Below, in pieces: positions 52,527 through 60,232 of a stretch of 64,000 bases of DNA (within the stretch, counting starts at the first letter, position 1; each line of letters begins with the position of its first letter). Location: assembly GCF_039539345.1 (NCBI RefSeq), contig NZ_BAABCY010000078.1:1-64000 (forward strand), read 5' to 3'. The position numbers and the translations under genes were made by a program. Source of the stretch: Snuella lapsa. GTDB lineage: Bacteria > Bacteroidota > Bacteroidia > Flavobacteriales > Flavobacteriaceae. The notes below the pieces were generated by a model, which ran no database searches, had not been told where the DNA came from, and worked only from the letters and a program-made list of their open reading frames with translations.

Positions 52527-53801
52527 TTGTTTAGTTATAAATTAGGTTTGGAGTATGCCAAGGAATTAGATCAAAATGATGTGTTGGCAACTTATAGGAA
52601 ACAGTTTTGTATCCCTACGAACGAGCATGGTGAACCTTTGATCTATATGACCGGTAATTCACTTGGATTACAGCCAAAAATAACCAAAACATATGTAGAA
52701 AAGGAATTAAACGATTGGGCTACTTTAGGAGTGGAAGGTCATACACAGGGGGAAACACCTTGGTTGCCATATCATGAACTTCTTACCAAAAATATGGCTA
52801 AGGTGGTAGGGGCTAAACCTATTGAAGTGGTAGTAATGAATACACTAACCACAAATCTGCATTTAATGATGGTATCTTTCTATCGACCAACAACATCACG
52901 GTATAAAATACTGATAGAAAGCGATGCGTTCCCATCCGATAGGTATGCCGTAGAATCGCAATTGCGACATCATGGGTTTGATGAAAAAGAAGGTGTGATT
53001 CTATGGCAATCACGTGAAGGTGAGGCGCTTTTGTGTTATGAAGATCTGGAAACTATTATGGCGGCACATGGGGATGAAATAGCTTTAATCATGATAGGAG
53101 GTGTTAACTATTACACTGGACAGTATTTTGATTTAAAACGGATTGCCCAATTGGGTCACAAATATGGTTGCATGGTTGGTTTCGATTGTGCACATGGAGC
53201 TGGTAATGTAAATTTGAATCTACATGATTCTGGTGCTGATTTTGCAGTTTGGTGCACCTACAAATATTTAAATTCGGGACCAGGTAGTTTAGCCGGATGT
53301 TTTGTACATGAACGGCATGCTTATAATAAAGAACTTAACCGCTTTACGGGGTGGTGGAGTCATAACAAGCAGACGCGATTTAATATGCGCGACGATTTCG
53401 ACCAGCTTCCAGGAGCCGAAGGGTGGCAGTTAAGTAACCCTCCAATTCTCTCTATGGCAGCCATAAGAGCCTCCCTTGACATGTTTGGAGGGGTAGGAAT
53501 GCATGCCCTTACAGAAAAGTCGAAACAGTTAACCGGGTATTTCGAATTTTTATTACAACAGTTGGGAGATCATACAATTAACATAATTACTCCTAAAAAC
53601 CCAGAAGAACGTGGCTGTCAATTATCCATTCAAGTTATGAATGCCGACAAAAGATTGCATACTAAATTAACCAAAGCAGGTGTATTGAGCGATTGGCGTG
53701 AACCCGATGTTATTAGGTGTGCCCCGGTACCTTTATACAATAGCTTTATGGATGTTTACTTGTTGGTGGAAAAATTGAAAGTAATTTTAAATGACAAATA
53801 A
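52527..53801 (+). CDS. kynU: kynureninase
   Basis: 424-residue PLP enzyme that cleaves (3-hydroxy)kynurenine to (3-hydroxy)anthranilate and alanine. Motifs: YMTGNSLGLQPK, MNTLTTNLHLMMVSFYRPT, IGGVNYYTGQYFD, the PLP site VGFDCAHGAGN and the Schiff-base Lys K246 in WCTYKYLNSGPG, then RFTGWWSHN. The frame has no usable ATG near its start: translation must begin at the TTG at 52527, or close to it, because the N-terminal LGLEYAKELDQ is family-like. The gene overlaps kmo by 11 bp. Confidence 0.95.
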   Translation: MFSYKLGLEYAKELDQNDVLATYRKQFCIPTNEHGEPLIYMTGNSLGLQPKITKTYVEKELNDWATLGVEGHTQGETPWLPYHELLTKNMAKVVGAKPIEVVVMNTLTTNLHLMMVSFYRPTTSRYKILIESDAFPSDRYAVESQLRHHGFDEKEGVILWQSREGEALLCYEDLETIMAAHGDEIALIMIGGVNYYTGQYFDLKRIAQLGHKYGCMVGFDCAHGAGNVNLNLHDSGADFAVWCTYKYLNSGPGSLAGCFVHERHAYNKELNRFTGWWSHNKQTRFNMRDDFDQLPGAEGWQLSNPPILSMAAIRASLDMFGGVGMHALTEKSKQLTGYFEFLLQQLGDHTINIITPKNPEERGCQLSIQVMNADKRLHTKLTKAGVLSDWREPDVIRCAPVPLYNSFMDVYLLVEKLKVILNDK

Positions 53802-55194
53802 GGAGAACATACAAATTATAGGAGCCGGACTTTGTGGTGCCCTCTTGGCATTGCGACTGGGGCAGCGCGGCTACAATGTTGAGGTTTTTGAAAAACGTCC
53901 CGATTTGCGTAGAGTACATATTAATGCAGGGCGCTCTATTAATTTGGCTTTTTCAAACCGAGGGATTAAGGCTATGAAGTTAGTAGGGATCCAAGACAAG
54001 GTAGAGCCACTTTGCATTCCGATGTATGGGCGTATGTTACATGATGTTGAGGGCAACACCATATTGTCACCATACAGTGGACGGGAAGATGAATACATAA
54101 ATTCTATTTCTAGAAACGCTTTGAATGCCCTATTGCTAGATGAAGCAGAAGCGTTGGATAATGTTACTTTTCATTTTAACCATAAATGTACTTCGGTCGA
54201 TTTTGAAAAAGGGATTTCCCAGTTTTATAAATACCAAGATCAAACAGAATTCGCCAAAAAAGCCGATGTTATAATTGGGACAGATGGTGCTGGTTCTGTA
54301 TTGCGAAAAAGTTATTTTTTGGCAAAGAAGTTTCTGTTTAGCTTTTCTCAGGATTATTTAACATATGGTTATAAAGAGTTAAGTATTTTACCAGATAATA
54401 ATGGCGATTATAAGGTCTACAAAAATGCTTTGCATATATGGGGGCGCGATGCGTTTATGCTTATCGCATTGCCCAATTTGGATGGAAGTTTTACGGTTAC
54501 CCTGTTTTTAAGTTATGATGAAGGAACGTATAACTTTAATAATTTAACTACCAAAGCACGTGTGCAGGAATTCTTTAATACTTATTTTAAGGATGCTTTA
54601 GAGCTGATGCCAAACTTGGTCGATGAATTTTTTAAAAATCCAACATCACCCTTAGGGACAGTTAAATGTGCACCGTGGCATTACAAGGGGAAAACATTGC
54701 TTATGGGAGATGCAGCGCATGCCATAGTACCCTTTTATGGGCAAGGGATGAATGCATCTTTTGAAGATGTTGTAGAATTCGATAAGGTTTTAGATGCAGG
54801 TCACAATTCTTGGGAAGCCATTTTTAAAGCCTTTGAGAGGATGCGTAAAAAGGATACGGATGCTATTGCCGATTTGGCTATTGATAATTTTCATGAAATG
54901 AAAGGACATGTTAATAAGGCTATTTTCAGAGAAAAGCGTAACTTAGAGATGGCATTCGAAAAGCAATTTCCTAACGAGTATGCTTCAAAATATGCCTTGG
55001 TAACTTTTAATGAAGATATGGGGTATTGTGAGGCTATGCTAAGGGGGCGTGCACAGGATAAGGCTATTTTAAATATGCTGGCTGATAAGGAAATTACCCT
55101 TGATGATGATTTAAGGGAGACTTTAAATAAAGTAAAAGCAGAAACTGAGCATATTTTAGAAGAGGACAGCATTGCAAAAAAGATGCGTCACTAA
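53791..55194 (+). CDS. kmo: kynurenine 3-monooxygenase
   Basis: 467-residue FAD monooxygenase that hydroxylates kynurenine to 3-hydroxykynurenine with NADPH and O2. The FAD Rossmann motif IIGAGLCGALLALRLGQRG is at the N-terminus, followed by RSINLAFSNRGIKAM, DVIIGTDGAGSVLRKS, and LLMGDAAHAIVPFYGQGMNA for FAD ribityl binding. The C-terminal part is helical, without a transmembrane anchor as in the mitochondrial enzyme. Second gene of the operon; RidA follows after 11 bp. Confidence 0.95.
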   Translation: MTNKENIQIIGAGLCGALLALRLGQRGYNVEVFEKRPDLRRVHINAGRSINLAFSNRGIKAMKLVGIQDKVEPLCIPMYGRMLHDVEGNTILSPYSGREDEYINSISRNALNALLLDEAEALDNVTFHFNHKCTSVDFEKGISQFYKYQDQTEFAKKADVIIGTDGAGSVLRKSYFLAKKFLFSFSQDYLTYGYKELSILPDNNGDYKVYKNALHIWGRDAFMLIALPNLDGSFTVTLFLSYDEGTYNFNNLTTKARVQEFFNTYFKDALELMPNLVDEFFKNPTSPLGTVKCAPWHYKGKTLLMGDAAHAIVPFYGQGMNASFEDVVEFDKVLDAGHNSWEAIFKAFERMRKKDTDAIADLAIDNFHEMKGHVNKAIFREKRNLEMAFEKQFPNEYASKYALVTFNEDMGYCEAMLRGRAQDKAILNMLADKEITLDDDLRETLNKVKAETEHILEEDSIAKKMRH

Positions 55195-55205
55195 AAATAC
55201 GAGGA

Positions 55206-55622
55206 ATGGATAAAGATGATATAGTAACACCAAGAGGCGCATATCCGCATACAAAACGGGTAGGCGATTTTATTTTTGTTTCGGGCACCAGTTCGCGACA
55301 ACCAGATAATACTATTGCCGGTGTTGATGTTATAGATACTATGGGAACTAAATACTTGAATATAGAAGTGCAAACACGGGAAGTTCTTAAAAATATAGAA
55401 AGGAATTTGGCTAATGAAGGCGCGACGTTAAGTGATGTGGTGGATGTTACGTCTTTTTTGGTGAATATGAACGATTTTGCTGTTTATAATAAAGTGTACG
55501 CCGAGTTTTTTGATGTAGAGACTGGTCCGACCAGAACCACTGTTGCAGTACATCAATTGCCACATCCCGATTTGATTGTGGAGATTAAAGTAGTAGCTTA
55601 TAAGAAATTTAATGTTAGTTAA
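55206..55622 (+). CDS. RidA-family protein, likely 2-aminomuconate deaminase
   Basis: 138-residue member of the YjgF/RidA family (chorismate-mutase-like trimer). Segments: PHTKRVGDFIFVSGTSSRQP, NIERNLANEGATLSDVVDVT, GPTRTTVAVHQLPHPDLIVEI. RidA proteins hydrolyse enamines and imines. Within 3-hydroxyanthranilate operons the family member acts as 2-aminomuconate deaminase, giving 4-oxalocrotonate and ammonia. That assignment rests on context: kmo precedes it and a semialdehyde dehydrogenase follows after 35 bp. Confidence 0.85.
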   Translation: MDKDDIVTPRGAYPHTKRVGDFIFVSGTSSRQPDNTIAGVDVIDTMGTKYLNIEVQTREVLKNIERNLANEGATLSDVVDVTSFLVNMNDFAVYNKVYAEFFDVETGPTRTTVAVHQLPHPDLIVEIKVVAYKKFNVS

Positions 55623-55657
55623 ATGTCTCCTTGGGAGATAAATTTAGAAGTTTGGTA

Positions 55658-57100
55658 ATGGAAACGATACAGAACTATATAAACGGAAGTTTTCATGATC
55701 CTATAAATGGTGATTGGTTGGACAACTATTGTCCTGTTGATGGTTCCGTGACAGGAAAGCTTCCGAATTCTTCAGCCGAAGATGTAGAAAATGCCTATAT
55801 CGCTGCCAGATCGGCCTTCCCTTCCTGGTCTCAAACACCGTTAGATGAGCGTAGTCGTATCTTAATAAGGATTTCAGAATTATTAGAGTCTAAGTTACAG
55901 GATTTAGCCGAAGCAGAAAGTGTGGATAACGGTAAACCCGTTACGTTGGCTAAAACCATCGACATCCCCAGGGCAGCCGATAATTTTCGCTTTTTTGGTA
56001 ATGCTACTACACAGTTTGCGAGTGAGAGTCATGAGAGTGTTGGATTTGAAGCTATAAATTATACCTTACGTCAACCGATAGGCGTTGTGGGATGTATTTC
56101 TCCATGGAACCTCCCACTTTATTTGTTTACCTGGAAAATAGCACCCGCCATTGCTGCTGGTAATTGTGTGGTGGCCAAACCGAGTGAGGTAACGCCCATG
56201 ACGGCGTATCTTTTGGGGGCTATATGTGCCGAAGCCGGTCTTCCCCGAGGTGTACTAAATATTGTACACGGTTCAGGAACTATTACGGGGCAGGCAATTG
56301 TGGAGCATCCCGATATTACTGCTATTTCGTTTACAGGCGGTACAGAAACAGGTGCACATATAGCAAAATTGGCAGCACCCAAGTTTAAAAAATTATCTCT
56401 AGAACTTGGTGGTAAAAATCCAAATATCATTTTTGCTGATTGTGATTACAGAAATATGCTGGAAACAACCGTTCGTTCGTCTTTCGCCAATCAGGGGCAG
56501 ATCTGTCTTTGTGGTAGTCGTATTTTTGTAGAAGCCTCTGTTTATGATAAGTTTAAAGCTGATTTTATAATGCGAGTCAAGACATTAAAGGTTGGGGATC
56601 CGAGAGATAAGAATACCGATATTGGTGCTTTAGTGTCACAAGCGCACATGGACAAGGTTAAGGAATATATAGCTATTGCCAAAGATGAAGGCCATGTGAT
56701 CTTATGTGGGGGAAACCAAGTTGTGGTTAATGGACTTGAAAATGGGTATTATTTAGAACCAACTGTAATCGAAGTAACTAATGATGCCTGTCGTATTAAC
56801 CAAGAAGAAATATTTGGTCCTGTGGTAACACTTATGCCTTTTAACAGGGAAGAAGAGGCGCTGCAAATGGCCAATAGTGTTAAGTATGGTTTGTCGGCTA
56901 CTGTGTGGACAAACAATTTAAATCGAGCCATGCGCTTGAGTAATCAACTGCAAACAGGGATTGTTTGGGTGAACACCTGGATGTTACGCGATTTGCGAAC
57001 ACCTTTTGGGGGAATGAAGGCAAGTGGTATAGGTCGTGAAGGTGGTTTTGAGGCTTTACGATTTTTTACAGAATCCAAAAATGTATGTATAAAGTATTAA
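55658..57100 (+). CDS. 2-aminomuconate 6-semialdehyde dehydrogenase
   Basis: 480-residue NAD-dependent aldehyde dehydrogenase. Catalytic Glu E249 (LSLELGGKNP) and Cys C283 (FANQGQICLCGSR), with ISPWNLPLYLFTWKIAPA, VAKPSEVTPMT and FTGGTETG, place it in the hydroxymuconic/aminomuconic semialdehyde dehydrogenase group. It oxidises 2-aminomuconate semialdehyde, the product of the decarboxylase at 58614, to 2-aminomuconate. The open frame reaches back to a TTG at 55631; the ATG at 55658 gives the family N-terminus. An 80-bp spacer with hairpin repeats follows. Confidence 0.9.
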   Translation: METIQNYINGSFHDPINGDWLDNYCPVDGSVTGKLPNSSAEDVENAYIAARSAFPSWSQTPLDERSRILIRISELLESKLQDLAEAESVDNGKPVTLAKTIDIPRAADNFRFFGNATTQFASESHESVGFEAINYTLRQPIGVVGCISPWNLPLYLFTWKIAPAIAAGNCVVAKPSEVTPMTAYLLGAICAEAGLPRGVLNIVHGSGTITGQAIVEHPDITAISFTGGTETGAHIAKLAAPKFKKLSLELGGKNPNIIFADCDYRNMLETTVRSSFANQGQICLCGSRIFVEASVYDKFKADFIMRVKTLKVGDPRDKNTDIGALVSQAHMDKVKEYIAIAKDEGHVILCGGNQVVVNGLENGYYLEPTVIEVTNDACRINQEEIFGPVVTLMPFNREEEALQMANSVKYGLSATVWTNNLNRAMRLSNQLQTGIVWVNTWMLRDLRTPFGGMKASGIGREGGFEALRFFTESKNVCIKY

Positions 57101-57173
57101 TGTTGAACTTGATTCAACATCTTATGATAAATTTGAATTAACCCTTAAAGAGATCCTGAAACAAGTTCAGGAT
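57100..57173. repeat. two short hairpin repeats inside the kynurenine operon
   Basis: ATGTTGAA-CTTGA-TTCAACAT (57100-57120) overlaps the last base of the dehydrogenase stop. ATCCTGAA-ACAAG-TTCAGGAT (57153-57173) follows. Neither has a T-tract, so they are more likely REP-like elements or mRNA-stabilising hairpins than terminators. Confidence 0.6.
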
Positions 57174-57180
57174 AAATTAT

Positions 57181-57963
57181 ATGGATTTAAAATTGACAGG
57201 TAAATATGCTTTGGTATGTGGCAGTACACAAGGTATTGGAAAAGCAACCGCAATAGTACTGGCAGCCGAAGGCGCCAAGGTAACCCTGGTAGCCAGAGAT
57301 AGGACTAAATTACAGAAAGTGCTGGCGGAATTGCCCGGTAGTGAAGCACATGATTTTATAGTTGCCGATTTTTTGCACCCAAGAGACCTGCAGGAGAAGG
57401 TGTTGAGATATATGGATAAACATCACGGGTTTCATATTTTAATTAATAATACGGGAGGGCCTCGTAGTGGCGATATACTAACGGCCACCTTAGAAGAGTT
57501 CGAGAAAGCTTTTGTGCAACACTTAAAATGCAACCATGTATTGGCCCAGTCTACCGTACCTTTTATGAGATCCGAAGGTTTTGGTAGGATCGTTAATGTG
57601 ATCTCAACATCGGTAAAAGAGCCTATTCCTGGATTGGGTGTAAGCAATACCATAAGGGGAGCGGTAGGGAATTGGAGTAAAACGCTTGCAACGGAACTTG
57701 GAGCTTTTGGTATTACTGTAAATAATGTGTTACCAGGTTTTACGGATACCGAGCGTCTTAATGAAATTATTAAAATTAAAGCAAATCAGGCAGGAACTTC
57801 TATGGAAGCTATGGCAGAAATCATGAAAAACTATGCGCCGGCCAAACGCTTTGCCAGACCCGAGGAAACGGCCAATGTGATTGCTTTTTTGGCTAGTGAA
57901 GCTGCCAGTTATGTAAACGGAATTAATGTTCCCGTTGATGGTGGACGCACAAAATCTTTGTAA
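57181..57963 (+). CDS. SDR-family protein with non-canonical active site
   Basis: 260 residues of the classical-size short-chain dehydrogenase fold. The cofactor motif GSTQGIGKA is at about 14-22, with NNTGGPRSGD in place of the usual NNAG and a C-terminal VNGINVPVDGG. The active-site region reads VISTSVKEPIPGLGVSNTIRG. Where YxxxK is expected, S-N-T-I-R is found, so Tyr is replaced by Ser and Lys by Arg. It resembles the divergent ketoacyl-reductase-like SDR subgroup that lacks the catalytic tetrad. It is embedded in the 3-hydroxyanthranilate pathway operon, where no reductase step is required. Role unknown. Confidence 0.85.
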   Translation: MDLKLTGKYALVCGSTQGIGKATAIVLAAEGAKVTLVARDRTKLQKVLAELPGSEAHDFIVADFLHPRDLQEKVLRYMDKHHGFHILINNTGGPRSGDILTATLEEFEKAFVQHLKCNHVLAQSTVPFMRSEGFGRIVNVISTSVKEPIPGLGVSNTIRGAVGNWSKTLATELGAFGITVNNVLPGFTDTERLNEIIKIKANQAGTSMEAMAEIMKNYAPAKRFARPEETANVIAFLASEAASYVNGINVPVDGGRTKSL

Positions 57964-57979
57964 CTTTATATTTTAATTT

Positions 57980-58056
57980 GCGTGAAGGATTGCAACGACA
58001 TCCTTTTTGTGTTTGACAAAAAGATATAGTGGAAAGCCTGACCCGAAGGGGCACGC
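57980..58056 (+). ncRNA. structured RNA element, candidate Flavo-1-type motif
   Basis: An outer stem GCGTG (57980-57984)/CACGC (58052-58056) encloses hairpin AAGGAT (57985-57990)/ATCCTT (58000-58005), hairpin TTTTTGT (58004-58010)/ACAAAAA (58016-58022) and a small CCC-GAA-GGG hairpin (58042-58050). The conserved-looking GATATAGTGGAAAGCCTGAC lies between them. The arrangement suits a multi-hairpin RNA frequent in flavobacterial intergenic regions. It ends 15 nt before the dioxygenase start. Identity with Rfam Flavo-1 is a guess. Confidence 0.5.
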
Positions 58057-58071
58057 CCAAAATGTAGCGTT

Positions 58072-58605
58072 ATGAGCCAATTAGTTTCTCCTTTAAATTT
58101 TAAGGACTGGATAGAGGAAAATCGCCATCTTTTAAAACCTCCTGTGGGGAATAAGGTGGTTTGGAAGGATGCCGATTTTATTGTCATGGTGGTTGGCGGG
58201 CCTAATAGCAGAAAGGATTATCATTATAACGAAACACCTGAGTTTTTTTATCAGATTGAAGGCGATATCGTCTTAAAAATAATAGATAAGGGGACTCCTA
58301 AAGATGTACATATTAAGGAAGGGGATATTTATGTGTTACCACCCAAAGTACCCCATTCGCCACAGCGAGGAGCCAATACGGTTGGTTTGGTAATTGAGTA
58401 CAAACGCCCTGAAGGTATGCGCGATGCCTTGTTGTGGTTTTGTGAAAATTGTGTTACTAAATTATATGAAGAAGATTTTACCCTTGGGAATATAGAGACC
58501 GATATGCCTAAGATTTTCGATAAATATTACAAAGACCTTAATAAGCGTACCTGTCCGAATTGTGGTGAAGTAATGCAGCCACCCCAAAAGGTTAAAATAG
58601 AATAG
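58072..58605 (+). CDS. nbaC: 3-hydroxyanthranilate 3,4-dioxygenase
   Basis: 177-residue Fe(II) cupin dioxygenase opening the 3-hydroxyanthranilate ring to 2-amino-3-carboxymuconate semialdehyde. The metal site is in RKDYHYNETPEFFYQIEGD (His, Glu) and VLPPKVPHSPQR (His). The extra rubredoxin-like iron site of the bacterial enzyme is present at the C-terminus (CENC and CPNC). The length matches the bacterial single-cupin form. The decarboxylase gene follows by 8 bp. A structured RNA element lies directly upstream. Confidence 0.95.
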   Translation: MSQLVSPLNFKDWIEENRHLLKPPVGNKVVWKDADFIVMVVGGPNSRKDYHYNETPEFFYQIEGDIVLKIIDKGTPKDVHIKEGDIYVLPPKVPHSPQRGANTVGLVIEYKRPEGMRDALLWFCENCVTKLYEEDFTLGNIETDMPKIFDKYYKDLNKRTCPNCGEVMQPPQKVKIE

Positions 58606-58613
58606 TTAATAGG

Positions 58614-59717
58614 ATGTCTTCTTTGCAGAATAAGAAAAAGAAACTGCGAATCAATGGGCATTCGCATTTGTTACCGTATCCAGAAGAAATTCCTGAATTT
58701 ATGAAGGAAAAAGGAATTTTTTGGGTGGATAAGGATCGTAAGTTTATGCTCCAAAAGGACTGGAGCCGTCCGGTAACCGATTCGAGTTTCTTTTTGCATG
58801 AAAAGTTAGAGTGGATGCAGCGTTACCAAATAGATCATGCGGTGGTTTTAAATCTTTCGCAACTATACGGTAATGGTTTGCGTGTTGAAGAGATGAAGCA
58901 GGCTCTGCGGTTTCAGAATGACTTTAATGCCCGCATTCAGCACGATCATCCCGATAAGTTTACCTGTGGCTTTGTAGTGCATCCAGGGTTTGTAAGGAGT
59001 GCTTGTTGGGAAATAGAGCGCTGTGTAGAGGAGTTGGGGTTGCAATTGCTTTGTTTGCCGACGCATTTTATGGATACTATTGGTACTTGGCGCTGTATTT
59101 TTGATGAAGAAAATGAGCCTATTTTTGAATTGGCGAGCAACAATAATTTGGCAGTTGAAATTCACCCGTATGATGGCGAGAAGTTCATAAAATTGGAAAA
59201 TACCTCCTGGCGATTCCATCTCATTTGGATGTTGGCACAATGTGCCGATGCATATCATTTTTTAACCTTAAATGGGTATCAGGAAAAATTTCCCAATATG
59301 CGTATTTGTTTTGCGCACGGCGGGCAGCTGGCCCAGATTAATTTGGGGCGTCGAATCCAGGGATTTGACGGGCGACCCGATCTGTTTGAAGGCAAATACC
59401 ATCCTAGAAAAGCGGTAGGACACAGAAATATCTTTTTTGATACCTTAGTACATGATACAGGGTCGTTAGAGCTACTCATTAAGAATCAAAGTGCCAGTCA
59501 GGTATTAATGGGGCTGGACGATCCGTATCCGTTAGGGGAAATGGAAAGTATAAAGCAATCGTCTTACCCAGGAAAAATATTGGATCTGGCCATGGAACGT
59601 GATATCATTACCGAAACCGAACGTGATGCCATTTGGGAAGACAATGTTATACAATGGCTTTGTGGTGATGATGAGGCAGCTAAGCAAAAGCTTATAGATA
59701 GAATTAGTGGGCTTTAA
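58614..59717 (+). CDS. nbaD: 2-amino-3-carboxymuconate-6-semialdehyde decarboxylase
   Basis: 367-residue amidohydrolase-fold Zn decarboxylase that diverts the unstable ring-cleavage product away from quinolinate to 2-aminomuconate semialdehyde. Metal-site motifs: RINGHSHLLPYPEE (HxH), LAVEIHPYDGE (His), CFAHGGQLAQIN (His) and MGLDDPYPLGEM (Asp). It is somewhat longer (about 30 residues) than the Pseudomonas enzyme. Last gene of the rightward operon; the convergent repeat lipoprotein ends 11 bp away with no visible terminator. Confidence 0.93.
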   Translation: MSSLQNKKKKLRINGHSHLLPYPEEIPEFMKEKGIFWVDKDRKFMLQKDWSRPVTDSSFFLHEKLEWMQRYQIDHAVVLNLSQLYGNGLRVEEMKQALRFQNDFNARIQHDHPDKFTCGFVVHPGFVRSACWEIERCVEELGLQLLCLPTHFMDTIGTWRCIFDEENEPIFELASNNNLAVEIHPYDGEKFIKLENTSWRFHLIWMLAQCADAYHFLTLNGYQEKFPNMRICFAHGGQLAQINLGRRIQGFDGRPDLFEGKYHPRKAVGHRNIFFDTLVHDTGSLELLIKNQSASQVLMGLDDPYPLGEMESIKQSSYPGKILDLAMERDIITETERDAIWEDNVIQWLCGDDEAAKQKLIDRISGL

Positions 59718-59728
59718 ATACAGTTTAG

Positions 59729-60172
59729 TTATTTTAAAAGCTGGATAGCTAGCATTTTAATCTCGGCATCATCATCGTGAAGTGCAATGTGGGATAAGGT
59801 GCTTTGGGTGGTTAGTTTAGAAACAGCCAGTTTTCTTACTTCTGTGTTATTATCATGAAGGGCAACATGAGAGAGGGTACTTTGAATTGCTAGTTTTTTT
59901 ATGGCCAATATTCTAACCTCGGCATCATCATCGTGAAGGGCTATATGGGATAGGGAGCTTTGTGTGGTTAGTTTAGAAACAGCCAGTTTTCTTACTTCCG
60001 TATTATTGTCATGAAGGGCTATATGAGTCAGGGTGCTTTGATTTTTTATAGTTTCTTGTTCTGTAATGGATGTTGTTTCGGTAACAGAGGTTATCTTTCG
60101 TTGTGTTGCCTTTCTAAAATTACAGGATATTATTGTTAAGGTAATAATAGTCAGGATAAGTATTCTATTCAT
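59729..60172 (-). CDS. lipoprotein of HEAT-like 26-residue repeats
   Basis: 147 residues. After a lipoprotein signal (LTIITLTIISC, Cys 17) and a Thr/Ser-rich linker there are four 26-residue repeats of the form QSTLSHIALHDDDAEVRxLA with a following KKL, reminiscent of HEAT/Armadillo-type helical repeats. They alternate in two types: DNNTEVRKLAVSKLTT (1 and 3) and DDDAEVRxLAIxKL (2 and 4). The gene therefore looks like a duplicated 156-bp unit. The last repeat is cut short by the stop. It probably binds a protein; no partner is known. It is convergent with nbaD. Confidence 0.7.
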   Translation of the reverse strand: MNRILILTIITLTIISCNFRKATQRKITSVTETTSITEQETIKNQSTLTHIALHDNNTEVRKLAVSKLTTQSSLSHIALHDDDAEVRILAIKKLAIQSTLSHVALHDNNTEVRKLAVSKLTTQSTLSHIALHDDDAEIKMLAIQLLK

Positions 60173-60232
60173 GTTTATTTTGCTTACAAGGGTTAATTTA
60201 TTTTTATTAAAATATTCAAGTGTACAGATTGT

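Noticed and set aside
59750..60050. Regular ~78-bp spacing considered as a CRISPR-like array
   Set aside because: The repeats are in frame, lie inside a lipoprotein gene, and there are no variable spacers or cas genes.
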